A DNA stretch of 64,000 bases from Rubritalea profundi (GTDB lineage Bacteria; Verrucomicrobiota; Verrucomicrobiia; Verrucomicrobiales; Akkermansiaceae): the NCBI RefSeq assembly GCF_002954445.1, contig NZ_MQWA01000001.1:3378077-3442076 (forward strand), written 5' to 3'. Within the stretch, counting starts at the first letter, position 1, and each line of letters begins with the position of its first letter. The notes beneath the pieces are model-generated. The model saw only the letters and a list, made by a program, of their open reading frames with translations. It made no database searches and was not told the origin of the DNA. A program made the position numbers and the translations under genes. Positions 1 through 10,924 of this stretch are shown here, in pieces.

Positions 1-577
1 GGTCGCTGTGCGGAGCGTCGACAATGACTTGGGTGTTGGTGAGATTGTGGAGGGTGGTGATGGTGCCGCGTTCGATGCCGATTTTTTCATGCACCACCTT
101 GATAGCTGGGGCGATGCAGTTGGTCGTGCAGGAGGCCGCTGTGACAATGCGATGAACGAGTGGGTCATAGAGCTCATCGTTGCAACCGATCACTATGTTG
201 AGGGCTTCGTCGTCTTTGACTGGGGCTGCGACCACGACCTTTTTGACTCCTTGAGCAAAGTATGCTTCTAGCTGAGCCACTGTTTTATAGACTCCAGTGG
301 CTTCGATCACGATGTCACAGCTTGACCAATCTGTGTCCTCGATCCTTTTGTTGTGAGTGACTGTGATTTTTTGTCCTTCGACTGATATAGAACTCTCGTC
401 ATGTGTGATGTTGCGATCCCAGCGGCCGTGGACTGTGTCGAACTCCAGCAAGTGTGCGGCAGTTTCAGCTATCCCGCCGAGCTCGTTGATCTGGACGATG
501 GTGTATTCTGTGTGGTCTAATCCAGCGCGGAAACCGAGCCTTCCTATGCGGCCGAAGCCATTGATTCCAATTTTCAT
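1..577 (-). CDS. Glyceraldehyde-3-phosphate dehydrogenase, ArsJ-associated type (3' part outside window)
   Basis: Manual reverse-strand translation gives MKIGINGFGRIGRLGFRAG...HLLEFDTVHGRWDRN...VTAASCTTNC; NAD-binding GFGRIGR and catalytic SCTTNC motifs; adjacent to ArsR. The plus-strand ORFs here are antisense. Confidence 0.9.
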   Translation of the reverse strand, partial: MKIGINGFGRIGRLGFRAGLDHTEYTIVQINELGGIAETAAHLLEFDTVHGRWDRNITHDESSISVEGQKITVTHNKRIEDTDWSSCDIVIEATGVYKTVAQLEAYFAQGVKKVVVAAPVKDDEALNIVIGCNDELYDPLVHRIVTAASCTTNCIAPAIKVVHEKIGIERGTITTLHNLTNTQVIVDAPHSD

Positions 578-596
578 AGTGAGTTTGATTTAAATT

Positions 597-917
597 TTAG
601 CAGCAGTCGCTGGAAGGTTTGCAAAGTTCTGGTCGGCCTTGACAGCAATCCTCGGTGAGGAAATGGATCAGCTCCCGCATGCCGTCGATTTTCAGGCTGT
701 AGATTATGTTTCTGCCCTGACGCTCGGATTGAATGAGCTCTGCAGTGGTGAGTTCTTTGAGATGGAAAGAGAGGGTGTTGGACTGAATGCCTGTGTGTTC
801 TGCTATTTCGCCCGCACTCAAGCCCTTGTCTCCACAGCGAACTAAGAGTCGAAAGATGCTGAGGCGTGACTCCTGAGAAAGAGCGCTCAATCGGGTGACT
901 GCTTGCTTTATATCCAT
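597..917 (-). CDS. arsR: ArsR/SmtB-family transcriptional regulator with Cys-rich C-terminus
   Basis: 106 aa; winged-helix SAGEIAEHTGIQSNTLSFHLKEL; terminal CCQGRPELCKPSSDCC. Confidence 0.85.
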   Translation of the reverse strand: MDIKQAVTRLSALSQESRLSIFRLLVRCGDKGLSAGEIAEHTGIQSNTLSFHLKELTTAELIQSERQGRNIIYSLKIDGMRELIHFLTEDCCQGRPELCKPSSDCC

Positions 918-1116
918 ATATCGACTAATATAGAAATATTAAAGAATGGTCAAGAGCTATGGTGGTGACAAATTTGACACCAATCATGGTCTAGAGTATG
1001 CGCCAGTTCTTTCCTGTTGACCTGAGCTCTAATGCTACACTTTATAACTCATAAGTTTGCGCTTTTTCGATTTTTATGTGAGAGCTTGAGCTTAAAAACA
1101 CACCTATTCAATTCCA

Positions 1117-2292
1117 ATGAATGCAGTCTATAAAACTATGATGGCGTATGGAGCCTTAGCAACCTCGTTGCTGGCCCAGACGAATATCGATAGGCTATGC
1201 ACAGATGAAGGCTATTGGGCCAAGTCTGCGAAAGCTGCTGCTGATGAGTTCTCTACATACGAGTGGGGTGCCTCAGCAGACAAAGCAGTTCTGAAGAATA
1301 CAGATATCCGCTTATGGAACCGAGATGTTGATGGATTCGACATGGTTTCTAGGGATGGATTTTTGCGTTCTTTGAATGTGCTAGTCGATACGACTAAATA
1401 AAAACCAGAATTTTCTGACACACTCGAAGAATGGGTTGCGGTTTTCGATGCGAACCTCAAGGTGGATCACACCGAGGATGCTTTTCAATCTAAAGATGGA
1501 GGTAAGTCTATGACCTACCGCTGGAAGCAAGATTCCTACTATGTCTACCTCACTGGCACAAACAAAGGGGATAGATACAATGTTTCTCAGGAGTATAGAC
1601 CGAAGGTTGTATCTGATGCTCCCGCAGCAGTACTAGCTGAGAAAGACCGGTTCGACGGTATTTACGAACGCAAATTCTACACTCCAGACTATTCGAAGTC
1701 CTTCAAAGGTCGCATCGTCGGATTTGATCAAGGAAAAGAAACTATTTCAGTGCAGACAAAGAAGTCCAGACTCACAATCTCTCTCGATAAACTTAGTGAA
1801 CGCGATTTAGCGTATTACGAGGAGATCAAAGACCTAGTGATTGCTTCTAAAAGTTTAGGTCTTTCAATCAAAGAAAATAAAGCAAAGGCTGAGAGAAATG
1901 GTAGAGCTTCCACAGTGAATACAAACTTTGCTATCGGTTTAGCTAATCGTTCATCTCAGCCTATTCAAGAGCTTGAGATCAAATATGTGGCTTCCCACAA
2001 AGTAGATACTCTTGATGGACCTCCAGTGCTCACCTCGACAAGTGGCAGTGTCGATGTGACTTCGCTCTTCGGCAATTATCATGAAACTATTTATACCGAT
2101 ATGGTGCCAATTATCCGAGAGACGAGACCTGGTGTCAGCAGCAGTGGATGATGTGGTACTGGAACACCTGCCGGTCGGCGGGTAGATAGTATGGTTAGCC
2201 TTGTGGTTAAGGTTTACCTTAAAGGAGTGCTAGTACTTGAAAAGTACAGCCGTAATGGTCTCGATAAAGACATCCAAAAGCTCAGAAGATAA
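1117..2292 (+). pseudogene. Hypothetical exported protein, possibly SHD1-like, with two in-frame stops
   Basis: ORFs 1117..1401 and 1462..2151 are in the same frame, separated by TAA at 1399-1401; frame stays open past TGA at 2149-2151 to TAA at 2290-2292 (CGTGTPAGRRVDSMVSLVVKVYLKGVLVLEKYSRNGLDKDIQKLRR). Confidence 0.6.
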
Positions 2293-2301
2293 TTCTAAAG
2301 G

Positions 2302-2342
2302 AAAATACCCGAGTGGCTAAGTCGCCGCTCGGGTATTTTTTG
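2302..2342. terminator. Rho-independent terminator
   Basis: AAATACCCGAGTGG-ctaagtc-GCCGCTCGGGTATTTTTT hairpin plus T-run. Confidence 0.8.
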
Positions 2343-2363
2343 TTTAAATCGAGGAGCTGGAGT

Positions 2364-3674
2364 CTAGCGGATTTTACGCCACAGGCGGGTGGAGAGCAAA
2401 ATGGATGCTATACCCAGTCCCAGCGCGAGTCCCCACCACATACCTTTTGCTTGTAGGCCGCCAAAGTGGGCCAAGCAATAGCCCGCTGGAATACCAATCG
2501 CCCAATACGATAAGATGGCCATTTTCGCAGGTATTTTAGTGTCATGTAGCCCACGTAGAAGTCCTGTGGATGCTACTTGCATACCGTCTACGATTTGAAA
2601 AATACCAGAGACAAACAAAAGTGATGCAGCGAGCGTGATGAGCTCAGGGATGTCGATGAACAGAGACGCCACTAGCTCGCCCGCAAAAATGAAGATCGCG
2701 GCAGTCGTGAAGGAGCACAATATAGTGAGAAGCCAACCAGTCTTGACGATGCTTCTCTGGCGCTTGTGGTCGCCGTGAACCTCTCCAATACGCACAGTTA
2801 GAGCCATGGAGATACCAAGAGGAATCATAAACGCCATGCCTGAAGATTGCAGCGCTATTTGATGTGAGGCTAGAGCTTCAGCACCGAAGGCACCAATAAT
2901 CAATCCGGCAGCGGCAAATGTACTGACCTCGGCTAGAGTCTGCAGCCCAGCTGGCAAGCCGAGCTTATTGAGTGAGCGGATTTCGCTCCAGTCCGGTTTT
3001 TTAAACCAATGGTTGGGAGTCCATGGGTGGAGAGATCGGTCGAGACGAAACCAGAGCATCATGGCAACTACGATGGCCCATCGCGCTACAAGGGTGGCGA
3101 TGGCAGCTCCCTCAAGTCCCATTTGAGGAAATCCCCATTGTCCAAAAATGAGAGCGGCATTGAGCAGGATATTGAGTGCTACCCCTCCCATGAAAATCCA
3201 AAATGCTGGCCATGGTCGGTCAAGAGCATCGGCGTGATTTTTCAGCAAAAGTGACATCGCGATGGGGATCAGCGAGGCCATGACGATGAGATAATAACCT
3301 TCAGACCTCGTTGCTACGTCATCGGGTTGGCCCATTGAATGGAGAAAAGGGAAGGCCGCAAGGGAGACTAAGAAGAATACTGTTCCTATGATGATTGATA
3401 GATAAAATCCATTACGGCAAACACTTCGCGCTTCGCCTTGGTTCTTCTGGCCACGGGCTGTGGATGTTCGGATAGAAATACAAGTGAGAATCCCTATCGC
3501 AAAGACGAAAGGGACAATGAAGAGGCTGTTAGCAAAAGAAAGGGCGGCCAAATCGAGGACGCCCACTTTTCCCACCATGATGGTGTCAAATACTCCCAGC
3601 AGCATCTGGCCTAGCTGGCCGATGACTAGGGGAATGGCTAAGGCTATGATGCTTTTTATTTCACGGACTGTCAT
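2364..3674 (-). CDS. MATE-family efflux transporter
   Basis: 436 aa polytopic protein; MATE-like IPLVIGQLGQMLLGVFDTIMVGKVG start. Confidence 0.85.
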   Translation of the reverse strand: MTVREIKSIIALAIPLVIGQLGQMLLGVFDTIMVGKVGVLDLAALSFANSLFIVPFVFAIGILTCISIRTSTARGQKNQGEARSVCRNGFYLSIIIGTVFFLVSLAAFPFLHSMGQPDDVATRSEGYYLIVMASLIPIAMSLLLKNHADALDRPWPAFWIFMGGVALNILLNAALIFGQWGFPQMGLEGAAIATLVARWAIVVAMMLWFRLDRSLHPWTPNHWFKKPDWSEIRSLNKLGLPAGLQTLAEVSTFAAAGLIIGAFGAEALASHQIALQSSGMAFMIPLGISMALTVRIGEVHGDHKRQRSIVKTGWLLTILCSFTTAAIFIFAGELVASLFIDIPELITLAASLLFVSGIFQIVDGMQVASTGLLRGLHDTKIPAKMAILSYWAIGIPAGYCLAHFGGLQAKGMWWGLALGLGIASILLSTRLWRKIR

Positions 3675-3715
3675 AGAAGATTAGCGCAGCATAGCACCTA
3701 TCTTCAGATAGCAAA

Positions 3716-5272
3716 CTAATAGCCGAGAGAATCTTCTAACAAATCAAGAAAGCGTGCGTGATCACGGAGGTGTGAAGAATAGATCTCACTGCCGTCTTGT
3801 GGCAGGGTCGCTGCAGGTGATGGCGAGCAAAAGGACTCGACGAGTTCCGTATAGTTAGCGCCTTCAGAAAGAGCTGCTAGAATGGCTGATCCAAGTCCGA
3901 CGGAGCTGGAGACTTCGAGTCGTTTTACCGGAGCTTGGAAAATGTCCGCAATAGTTTGGGCAATAGCTTGGTTCTTAGAAGCACCGCCGGTGAGCAAAAC
4001 ATCAGTGATGTCGAGTTGCATCCATTCTGACTGCAACTTCATGTTACTGAACTGACCTTCGAGCAGGGCGCTGAGAGTCGTTGCTACGGGTTCATTCTGT
4101 GGATCCCATTGGTTTGTCTGGAAGCCAGCTTCTTGTAGCCGCGGTGTGACCTCTGGAGTGAATAGGGCAGCTGCAAGCTTACCTTGGTTTCCTAGTGGGG
4201 AACTAGCGAGAGCGTCTTGTTCAAATTGCTCCCAGCTTAGGTTGTGTTGTTCTTTGATGGTTTCTCTAGCGAGCGAGCCGTTAGCGAAACAGATCAAGCT
4301 CATGTAGCCCTTTACCGGGTTGCCGAAGACGTGGCCGAATCCATTGGGGTCGGTCTTAGATTCTGGCATTGCGGCAAAGAGGGTGTCACTGGTGCCGAGA
4401 CTAATGACCACTTTTCCCGCTGATGCAGCGCCCATACCTACTAGGCTAGCGGGGTTGTCACCAGTCCAGCTCAGAGCCTTGCAGTCGGAGCTGAAGCCAT
4501 ATTTCTTTACGAAGTAGCTAGAAATATTAGCGACATAAGTACCGGCGTTTTTGAGATCTGGAAGTTTGTTAGAGAGATCAGGGGCGGTGGCCTGCAGCAT
4601 TTGGCTGTTCCACTCATTGGAACTTATATCCATCAAGTTCATGCCTGCTCCGTCACCGAAATCTATTGGGGCGTTAGCTCCTGCGAGTACAGAGGCTAGG
4701 AAGGAACTGTTGAGATGGATCTTGCTTGTTTGCGCGTAGGCTTCGGCAGATTCTTGGTAGAATTTGCGGATCTGTGGTCCAGTGAAGCGCTGCGTCGCGA
4801 CGGAGCCAGTAAGCTCACTGACTTTTTGGCTAGATCCAATGGAGTCGGATATTTGCTGGCATTGCTCGCTGGTCGAGCTGTCCATCCAGATGGGCGACTG
4901 TGCGCGTGAAAGTGTGGCAGCGAGTTGTTCGCTCAATGAGCGTGTGGCATCGAGCCGTCCTAGCGCACCATCAAAGCTGGAGTTGAGGTAGACGCTGGCG
5001 TGTTGCTGTCCGGCGCCGCAGACGGCACGTACTTTAGACAGGTCTATGCCTTTGTCACAGAGTCGTTTTAAAACTAGGTCTAGGGCATCTAGCCACATCA
5101 GGGGGGAAGCTGTGACAACTCCCTCTGCTGAACTAATGAAGCCATTGGGTGAGTCATATTCTGGAAACTCAGCGCCAAAATTGACACTGTCCTCCGCTAT
5201 AATTTCACCTTGAGCTGTGTCTATCAGTATAGCTGAGAGACTCTGAGTAGATGCGTCTAGACCTAGGTACAT
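3716..5272 (-). CDS. xylB: Xylulokinase
   Basis: FGGY kinase motifs (MYLGLDASTQSLSAILID, LLTGGASKNQAIAQTIADIF); adjacent to xylA. Confidence 0.9.
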   Translation of the reverse strand: MYLGLDASTQSLSAILIDTAQGEIIAEDSVNFGAEFPEYDSPNGFISSAEGVVTASPLMWLDALDLVLKRLCDKGIDLSKVRAVCGAGQQHASVYLNSSFDGALGRLDATRSLSEQLAATLSRAQSPIWMDSSTSEQCQQISDSIGSSQKVSELTGSVATQRFTGPQIRKFYQESAEAYAQTSKIHLNSSFLASVLAGANAPIDFGDGAGMNLMDISSNEWNSQMLQATAPDLSNKLPDLKNAGTYVANISSYFVKKYGFSSDCKALSWTGDNPASLVGMGAASAGKVVISLGTSDTLFAAMPESKTDPNGFGHVFGNPVKGYMSLICFANGSLARETIKEQHNLSWEQFEQDALASSPLGNQGKLAAALFTPEVTPRLQEAGFQTNQWDPQNEPVATTLSALLEGQFSNMKLQSEWMQLDITDVLLTGGASKNQAIAQTIADIFQAPVKRLEVSSSVGLGSAILAALSEGANYTELVESFCSPSPAATLPQDGSEIYSSHLRDHARFLDLLEDSLGY

Positions 5273-5280
5273 AATGTTAT

Positions 5281-6594
<1,314 letters not shown>

Positions 6595-6625
6595 GATATT
6601 TATTTGTTGTGCTGTGTTTATACAC

Positions 6626-6637
6626 TATGTCGACATA
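6626..6637. promoter_or_regulatory. 12-bp palindrome in xylA/xylR divergent promoter (candidate operator)
   Basis: TATGTCGACATA is a perfect self-complement about 32 bp upstream of xylA. Confidence 0.5.
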
Positions 6638-6720
6638 TATTTCTTCTTCATTTGCGTAGGGTTTAGGATGATATGCGTATTTTTCTTCCCTAGAATGGGG
6701 AAATGGCTTAAGCCTCAGGT

Positions 6721-7881
6721 GTGAAAGATCTCTACCGCATTGGTCTATTGATGAAAAAAAGCATGGGCTTCAATCGCAATGTGATTGAAGGTATTTATGC
6801 GCATAGCCAGCGCAGGAAGAACTGGGTGTTTTATGATGCCGATCCCTCACTGGAAGGAATCGATGCTTTAGCTCAGTGGCAGGTAGATGGGGTGATTGGC
6901 CATTTCTTTGATGAAGAATTATTAGGTCGAGTTCTCGCGCTAGACATTCCGCTGGTGAATACTACAGATTCCTTGTTAGGACTGAATGGTGCGCTTTCAG
7001 ATGTGAACCACCAAGCAGTGGGGCGTATGGCTGGGGAGTATTTTTTAGGTTTGGGATTTAAGAATTTTGGTTATGTTGGAAATGGAATACTGCAGTATTC
7101 AAAACAGCGACTGAGTGGCTACAAAGAAGCCCTAGGTGGAGGGAATGTGGTGGATACTTGCTTCGTTGCCTATCTTCCTCAGATTGTGAGTGCTGCAGAG
7201 TCGCATCAGGTTCGTGAGAAAATGAAGCAATGGGTGAGTGGTCTGAAGAAGCCCGCTGCAGTGTTTTGTTCCAATGATATTCCAGCGAGAGATTTAGCGG
7301 ATGTCTGCCTTGAGTTAAATGTTAGTGTACCGGGGGAGATTGCCATCCTTGGGGTGGATAATGACTTTGTGGAGTGTCGGTTGTCGCGACCGCCTCTCTC
7401 AAGTATCGAGATTCCAGCTGCAAAAGTGGGATATGCTGCCGCTGAAATGCTGGCTGACATGTTAAACAAGCGCGAGCTGCGGCACGATGGGCATTTTTCA
7501 CCAGAGCCAATTCGCGTGGTCGAGCGGGGGTCAACCTCGATGAACGCGGTGATGGATCCACATGTGCGCACAGTGTTAGAGTATGCGGATGCTCATTTGG
7601 CTAATGTGAAGGATGTGGCAGAATTGGTGAATCAGGTACCTCTGAGTAGGCGCAACTTGGAACTGCGGGTCCAGTCGAGCATTGGAATGAGTCTTTGGAG
7701 TATGATGCTCTCGAAGCGGGTTGGCTACGCTAGGGTATTACTCGTTGAAAAAGATAGCTCAGTGGGAGAGGTTTCTGAACGTTGTGGGTTCGCTAGTGTT
7801 AGGCGGTTCTCTGAGGTGTTTAGAAAAGCGACAGGCTTTAGCCCAAGAGACTTTAAAAAGAATTCGAGCCGAGTTCTCTGA
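6721..7881 (+). CDS. xylR: Xylose operon regulator (LacI-type ligand domain plus AraC-type HTH), GTG start
   Basis: Periplasmic-binding-like N-terminus and C-terminal AraC HTH (VGEVSERCGFASVRRFSEVFRKATGFSPRDFKK); divergent from xylAB. Confidence 0.85.
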   Translation: MKDLYRIGLLMKKSMGFNRNVIEGIYAHSQRRKNWVFYDADPSLEGIDALAQWQVDGVIGHFFDEELLGRVLALDIPLVNTTDSLLGLNGALSDVNHQAVGRMAGEYFLGLGFKNFGYVGNGILQYSKQRLSGYKEALGGGNVVDTCFVAYLPQIVSAAESHQVREKMKQWVSGLKKPAAVFCSNDIPARDLADVCLELNVSVPGEIAILGVDNDFVECRLSRPPLSSIEIPAAKVGYAAAEMLADMLNKRELRHDGHFSPEPIRVVERGSTSMNAVMDPHVRTVLEYADAHLANVKDVAELVNQVPLSRRNLELRVQSSIGMSLWSMMLSKRVGYARVLLVEKDSSVGEVSERCGFASVRRFSEVFRKATGFSPRDFKKNSSRVL

Positions 7882-7902
7882 GCGGCTAAATGAGCAGCAT
7901 CA

Positions 7903-9099
7903 CTATGTGTGTGGTACTTGCTCAATGATGCGGACTGGTGATCCTTGAGATGCGTAAGATAACTTTGAAGTAGCCAACAGAGCTTTATCTAGTCCTTCGG
8001 TGTCGGTAAAAACTGTATCGATTGTAGACCAAACAATGTTGATCGTTTGGCGATGGATCGTGTTGTCCTTGATCAGAATGATTTCATCTTTGCCGTAGAT
8101 TGCTTTACGGGAGATAGCTACGACATTATTGAGAGTGTTCGCTTGGATCGTGGCGGTGACTGGTTGGTTCATCCGCAATGGGTGGCCGGATGTCTCGCTC
8201 TTGCGACCAAAGGGGTCTTCTATTCGTGCAACGACGAAGAGTTCGCGAGAGTTTGGATCGAGCTCGCCCTCAATACGGACGATTTTAGCTGGCCACTGTC
8301 GGTCGTCATAGGCGTGAAGCGCGTCTTCCAGCACCACAGGGATATGCTCAAAATCAATTTCATCGATGTCAATTTTAGCAAGTTGACGGGTCGATAGTGG
8401 AAGTCTGACCTCTGCGTATGCTGTTGCATAAAGTTCTCCTAGCTTTGTGCTTGATCCTACTGACTGGCCTAGACCGATGTTTCTTGAGCGGATGCGTCCA
8501 TCGTACGGGGCTCGAATTTTTGTGCGCGCTAGATTTCGTTGGGCACGTTCTAGCGAGGCTTGCTGTGCTACGACGTTAGCCTCGGCCTCTTTGAGTTGAG
8601 GTTTTCTTAGAACGAGAGCATTGGGCTCTTCATCGAAGCCGATATCTCGCCAATTTCTGAGGGCTTGGGCAGCACGGGCATTTTCTTGGGCGAGCGATGC
8701 TTCGGCTCGGGCAAGGGCTGCGGAGGCTGATGAAATCTGCGATTGGAAGTCACTTTGGTCTAGTTCAACCAGTATTTCACCTTTTGCAACAAAGGAACCA
8801 TTTTCAAAATTGGGCGAAATTTCAGCAACGATTCCGGTGACTTGCGGGTTGAGTGTGGTGATAGCGGGTGGCTTTACAATTCCGTGAGATGTCAGTTCGA
8901 CTAGAAAATCCTCTGAGTTAAGTTCGATGACGTGGGTTTGCTGAGCATTTGCCAGAGCTCGCGCTGTGCGCTCGGTTTTACTGAGTCTAGCCGGCTTCTT
9001 TTTCTTACTGTCGTCCTCCGCAGTAGAAAAGTGTTTCCAGCCCCATACTCCGATAGCGAGAATGAGGATAGCTGGAATTATTCGAAGGATGCTTTTCAT
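7903..9099 (-). CDS. HlyD/RND efflux periplasmic adaptor subunit
   Basis: Membrane-fusion-protein pattern: TM N-terminus, VTGIVAEISPNFENGSFVAKGEILVELDQSDF, coiled coil, RTKIRAPYDGRI. Confidence 0.85.
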   Translation of the reverse strand: MKSILRIIPAILILAIGVWGWKHFSTAEDDSKKKKPARLSKTERTARALANAQQTHVIELNSEDFLVELTSHGIVKPPAITTLNPQVTGIVAEISPNFENGSFVAKGEILVELDQSDFQSQISSASAALARAEASLAQENARAAQALRNWRDIGFDEEPNALVLRKPQLKEAEANVVAQQASLERAQRNLARTKIRAPYDGRIRSRNIGLGQSVGSSTKLGELYATAYAEVRLPLSTRQLAKIDIDEIDFEHIPVVLEDALHAYDDRQWPAKIVRIEGELDPNSRELFVVARIEDPFGRKSETSGHPLRMNQPVTATIQANTLNNVVAISRKAIYGKDEIILIKDNTIHRQTINIVWSTIDTVFTDTEGLDKALLATSKLSYASQGSPVRIIEQVPHT

Positions 9100-9301
9100 T
9101 TGGTCATTACTGTAGACTGATTTTACGAGTGCTAAAGTGCTTATTTTTCATCGAAAGACAAAAACATTCACCCAGCCACTCTAGCTAACGAGAGTAGAAC
9201 AGGGATAGTTATTCCACAAATGTGATTACTTATGTCAGTTTATTGATCCATTTGGATGCTTTTAGCATTGCGGGCATGTTGGACTTCGGATTAGTTCTCT
9301 A

Positions 9302-10405
9302 GTGAGCGATTCGACCGCTAGTATTTCTATGACGACATCTGACATTCAATTTCCAGAGGCTAACGAGCTGACAAAGCACCTGTTTTCCACTCTCAAGAGG
9401 CACCCAAAGCGGATCGTCTTCACGGAAGGTGAAGATGAGCGAGTGATCCGTGCAGCAGCTCAGTTAGTGAAAATGGAGATCATAGCACCCATTTTGTTAG
9501 GGGATAAGAATAGGATTCGCGCTATGGCTGCCCAATTGGGGATTTCTCTGAAATGGGTCAATGTGATGGAGCCTAAGCGTTCGAGCGACCTAGACCTATT
9601 CTGTCGACGTCTCGAAAAAATAGAGCGTTACCGTGGTCGAGAAGTAGCGGATGGGCGCGAAATGATGGCTAGGCCTCACAACTTCGCTGCGATGATGGTA
9701 CAATACGGTCATGCGGATGGAATGGTGTCAGGTAATAAGTCTAACCCAGCGTCGATTTACCGTTCCTTGATGAACTTTGTAAAAAAAGATCCCAATGCTC
9801 CAAAGCTTTTTAGTGTGGTGGCAATGGTTGCTCCACACCTGAAGCATTTTGGTAGCGAAGGAATGCTTTTTCTCACCGACTGTGGGGTGAACCCAGAACC
9901 AACGGTGGAAGATCTTGCTGGATTTGCGGTGGAAACTGGTAAGCTTGCCGAGCATTTTATGGGCCACGCTCCAAGGGTTGCTATGTTGAGCCATTCTACG
10001 CATGGATCAATGCCAAGTAATTCAGCAAAACGCGTGGCGGCAGCCGCTGCTCTTGCGCGCCAAAAAGCACGTGATCAGAGACTCGATATTAGCATCGCTG
10101 GTGAGGTTCAGGCTGATGTGGCTCTCGATCTAGCAGCAGCTGAGGTCAAACTTAAAGACAAACGCGCCGAGAAGAGTGCGGATGTTTTGGTGTTTCCAAA
10201 TCTGGATTCAGCTCACATATCTTTCAAGTTGCTAGAGCATGTTGCCGGAGCGCAAGTCTATGGCCACTTACTTTGCGGTCTTACCAGACCCGCTGCTCAA
10301 GTCCCGAAGACTGTCAGTGTGGAAAGCCTCATTGGAACAGCCGCTCTGGTCGGTGTGGAAGCTATAAAATTCCGCGAGGTTTACCCAGACGGCGAGATTG
10401 TGTAA
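9302..10405 (+). CDS. pta: Phosphate acetyl/acyltransferase
   Basis: PTA_PTB fold motifs (RIVFTEGEDERVIRAA, DGMVSGNKSNPASIYRS, AMLSHSTHGS, SIAGEVQADVALD). Confidence 0.85.
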   Translation: MSDSTASISMTTSDIQFPEANELTKHLFSTLKRHPKRIVFTEGEDERVIRAAAQLVKMEIIAPILLGDKNRIRAMAAQLGISLKWVNVMEPKRSSDLDLFCRRLEKIERYRGREVADGREMMARPHNFAAMMVQYGHADGMVSGNKSNPASIYRSLMNFVKKDPNAPKLFSVVAMVAPHLKHFGSEGMLFLTDCGVNPEPTVEDLAGFAVETGKLAEHFMGHAPRVAMLSHSTHGSMPSNSAKRVAAAAALARQKARDQRLDISIAGEVQADVALDLAAAEVKLKDKRAEKSADVLVFPNLDSAHISFKLLEHVAGAQVYGHLLCGLTRPAAQVPKTVSVESLIGTAALVGVEAIKFREVYPDGEIV

Positions 10406-10407
10406 AG

Positions 10408-10836
10408 ATGATTGCTAGCATTCTACGCGTGCTGTTGGCATTGGTTTTCCTCATTTTTGGGGGGATGAAGCTGTTTGATGCCCACGCATTTGTTGAGAAT
10501 GTGGCAAATTTTCAGATCTCACCATTTGATTCTGCTCCCTATGATATGTGGCTGGCCTATTTTCTGCCGCCGTTAGAGGTGTTGGTAGGAGTCTGTCTAC
10601 TCACCACATTTTGGTTGCGCGGTGCCTTAGTTGTTAGCTTAGGCATGATACTTGCATTTTTGGTCGGTATCGGCTCAGTCTGGTCTAGAGGACTCAATAT
10701 CGACTGCGGTTGTACTGGTGGCAACGTGTCCCTTGGAGGTTACCAGACACATATGACAATTCTGGCAATCATGTTAGCAGCCTCCGTCTACCTTGTAATC
10801 GACACATTATTTGCTAGTGATGAAACTGAGGGCTGA
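10408..10836 (+). CDS. DoxX/MauE-family membrane protein
   Basis: ATG at 10408 inside ORF 10273..10836; four predicted TM segments; LALVFLIFGGMKLFD. Confidence 0.7.
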   Translation: MIASILRVLLALVFLIFGGMKLFDAHAFVENVANFQISPFDSAPYDMWLAYFLPPLEVLVGVCLLTTFWLRGALVVSLGMILAFLVGIGSVWSRGLNIDCGCTGGNVSLGGYQTHMTILAIMLAASVYLVIDTLFASDETEG

Positions 10837-10924
10837 CTCTGAGGAACTGAGTTATTCTGAAATTTTCATTCAATACACTTGATCGTGAGCGTTGAGAAAC
10901 TAGGCTGCTGCCTCTACATCTAGA

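Noticed and set aside
930-943. AATATAGAAATATT as the ArsR operator
   Set aside because: Short AT-rich inverted repeat in an AT-rich promoter; plausible but not distinguishable from chance here.
2149-2151. TGA as selenocysteine or reassigned Trp
   Set aside because: No SECIS-like hairpin recognised, another stop (TAA) lies in the same gene, and TGA is a normal stop in many genes here.
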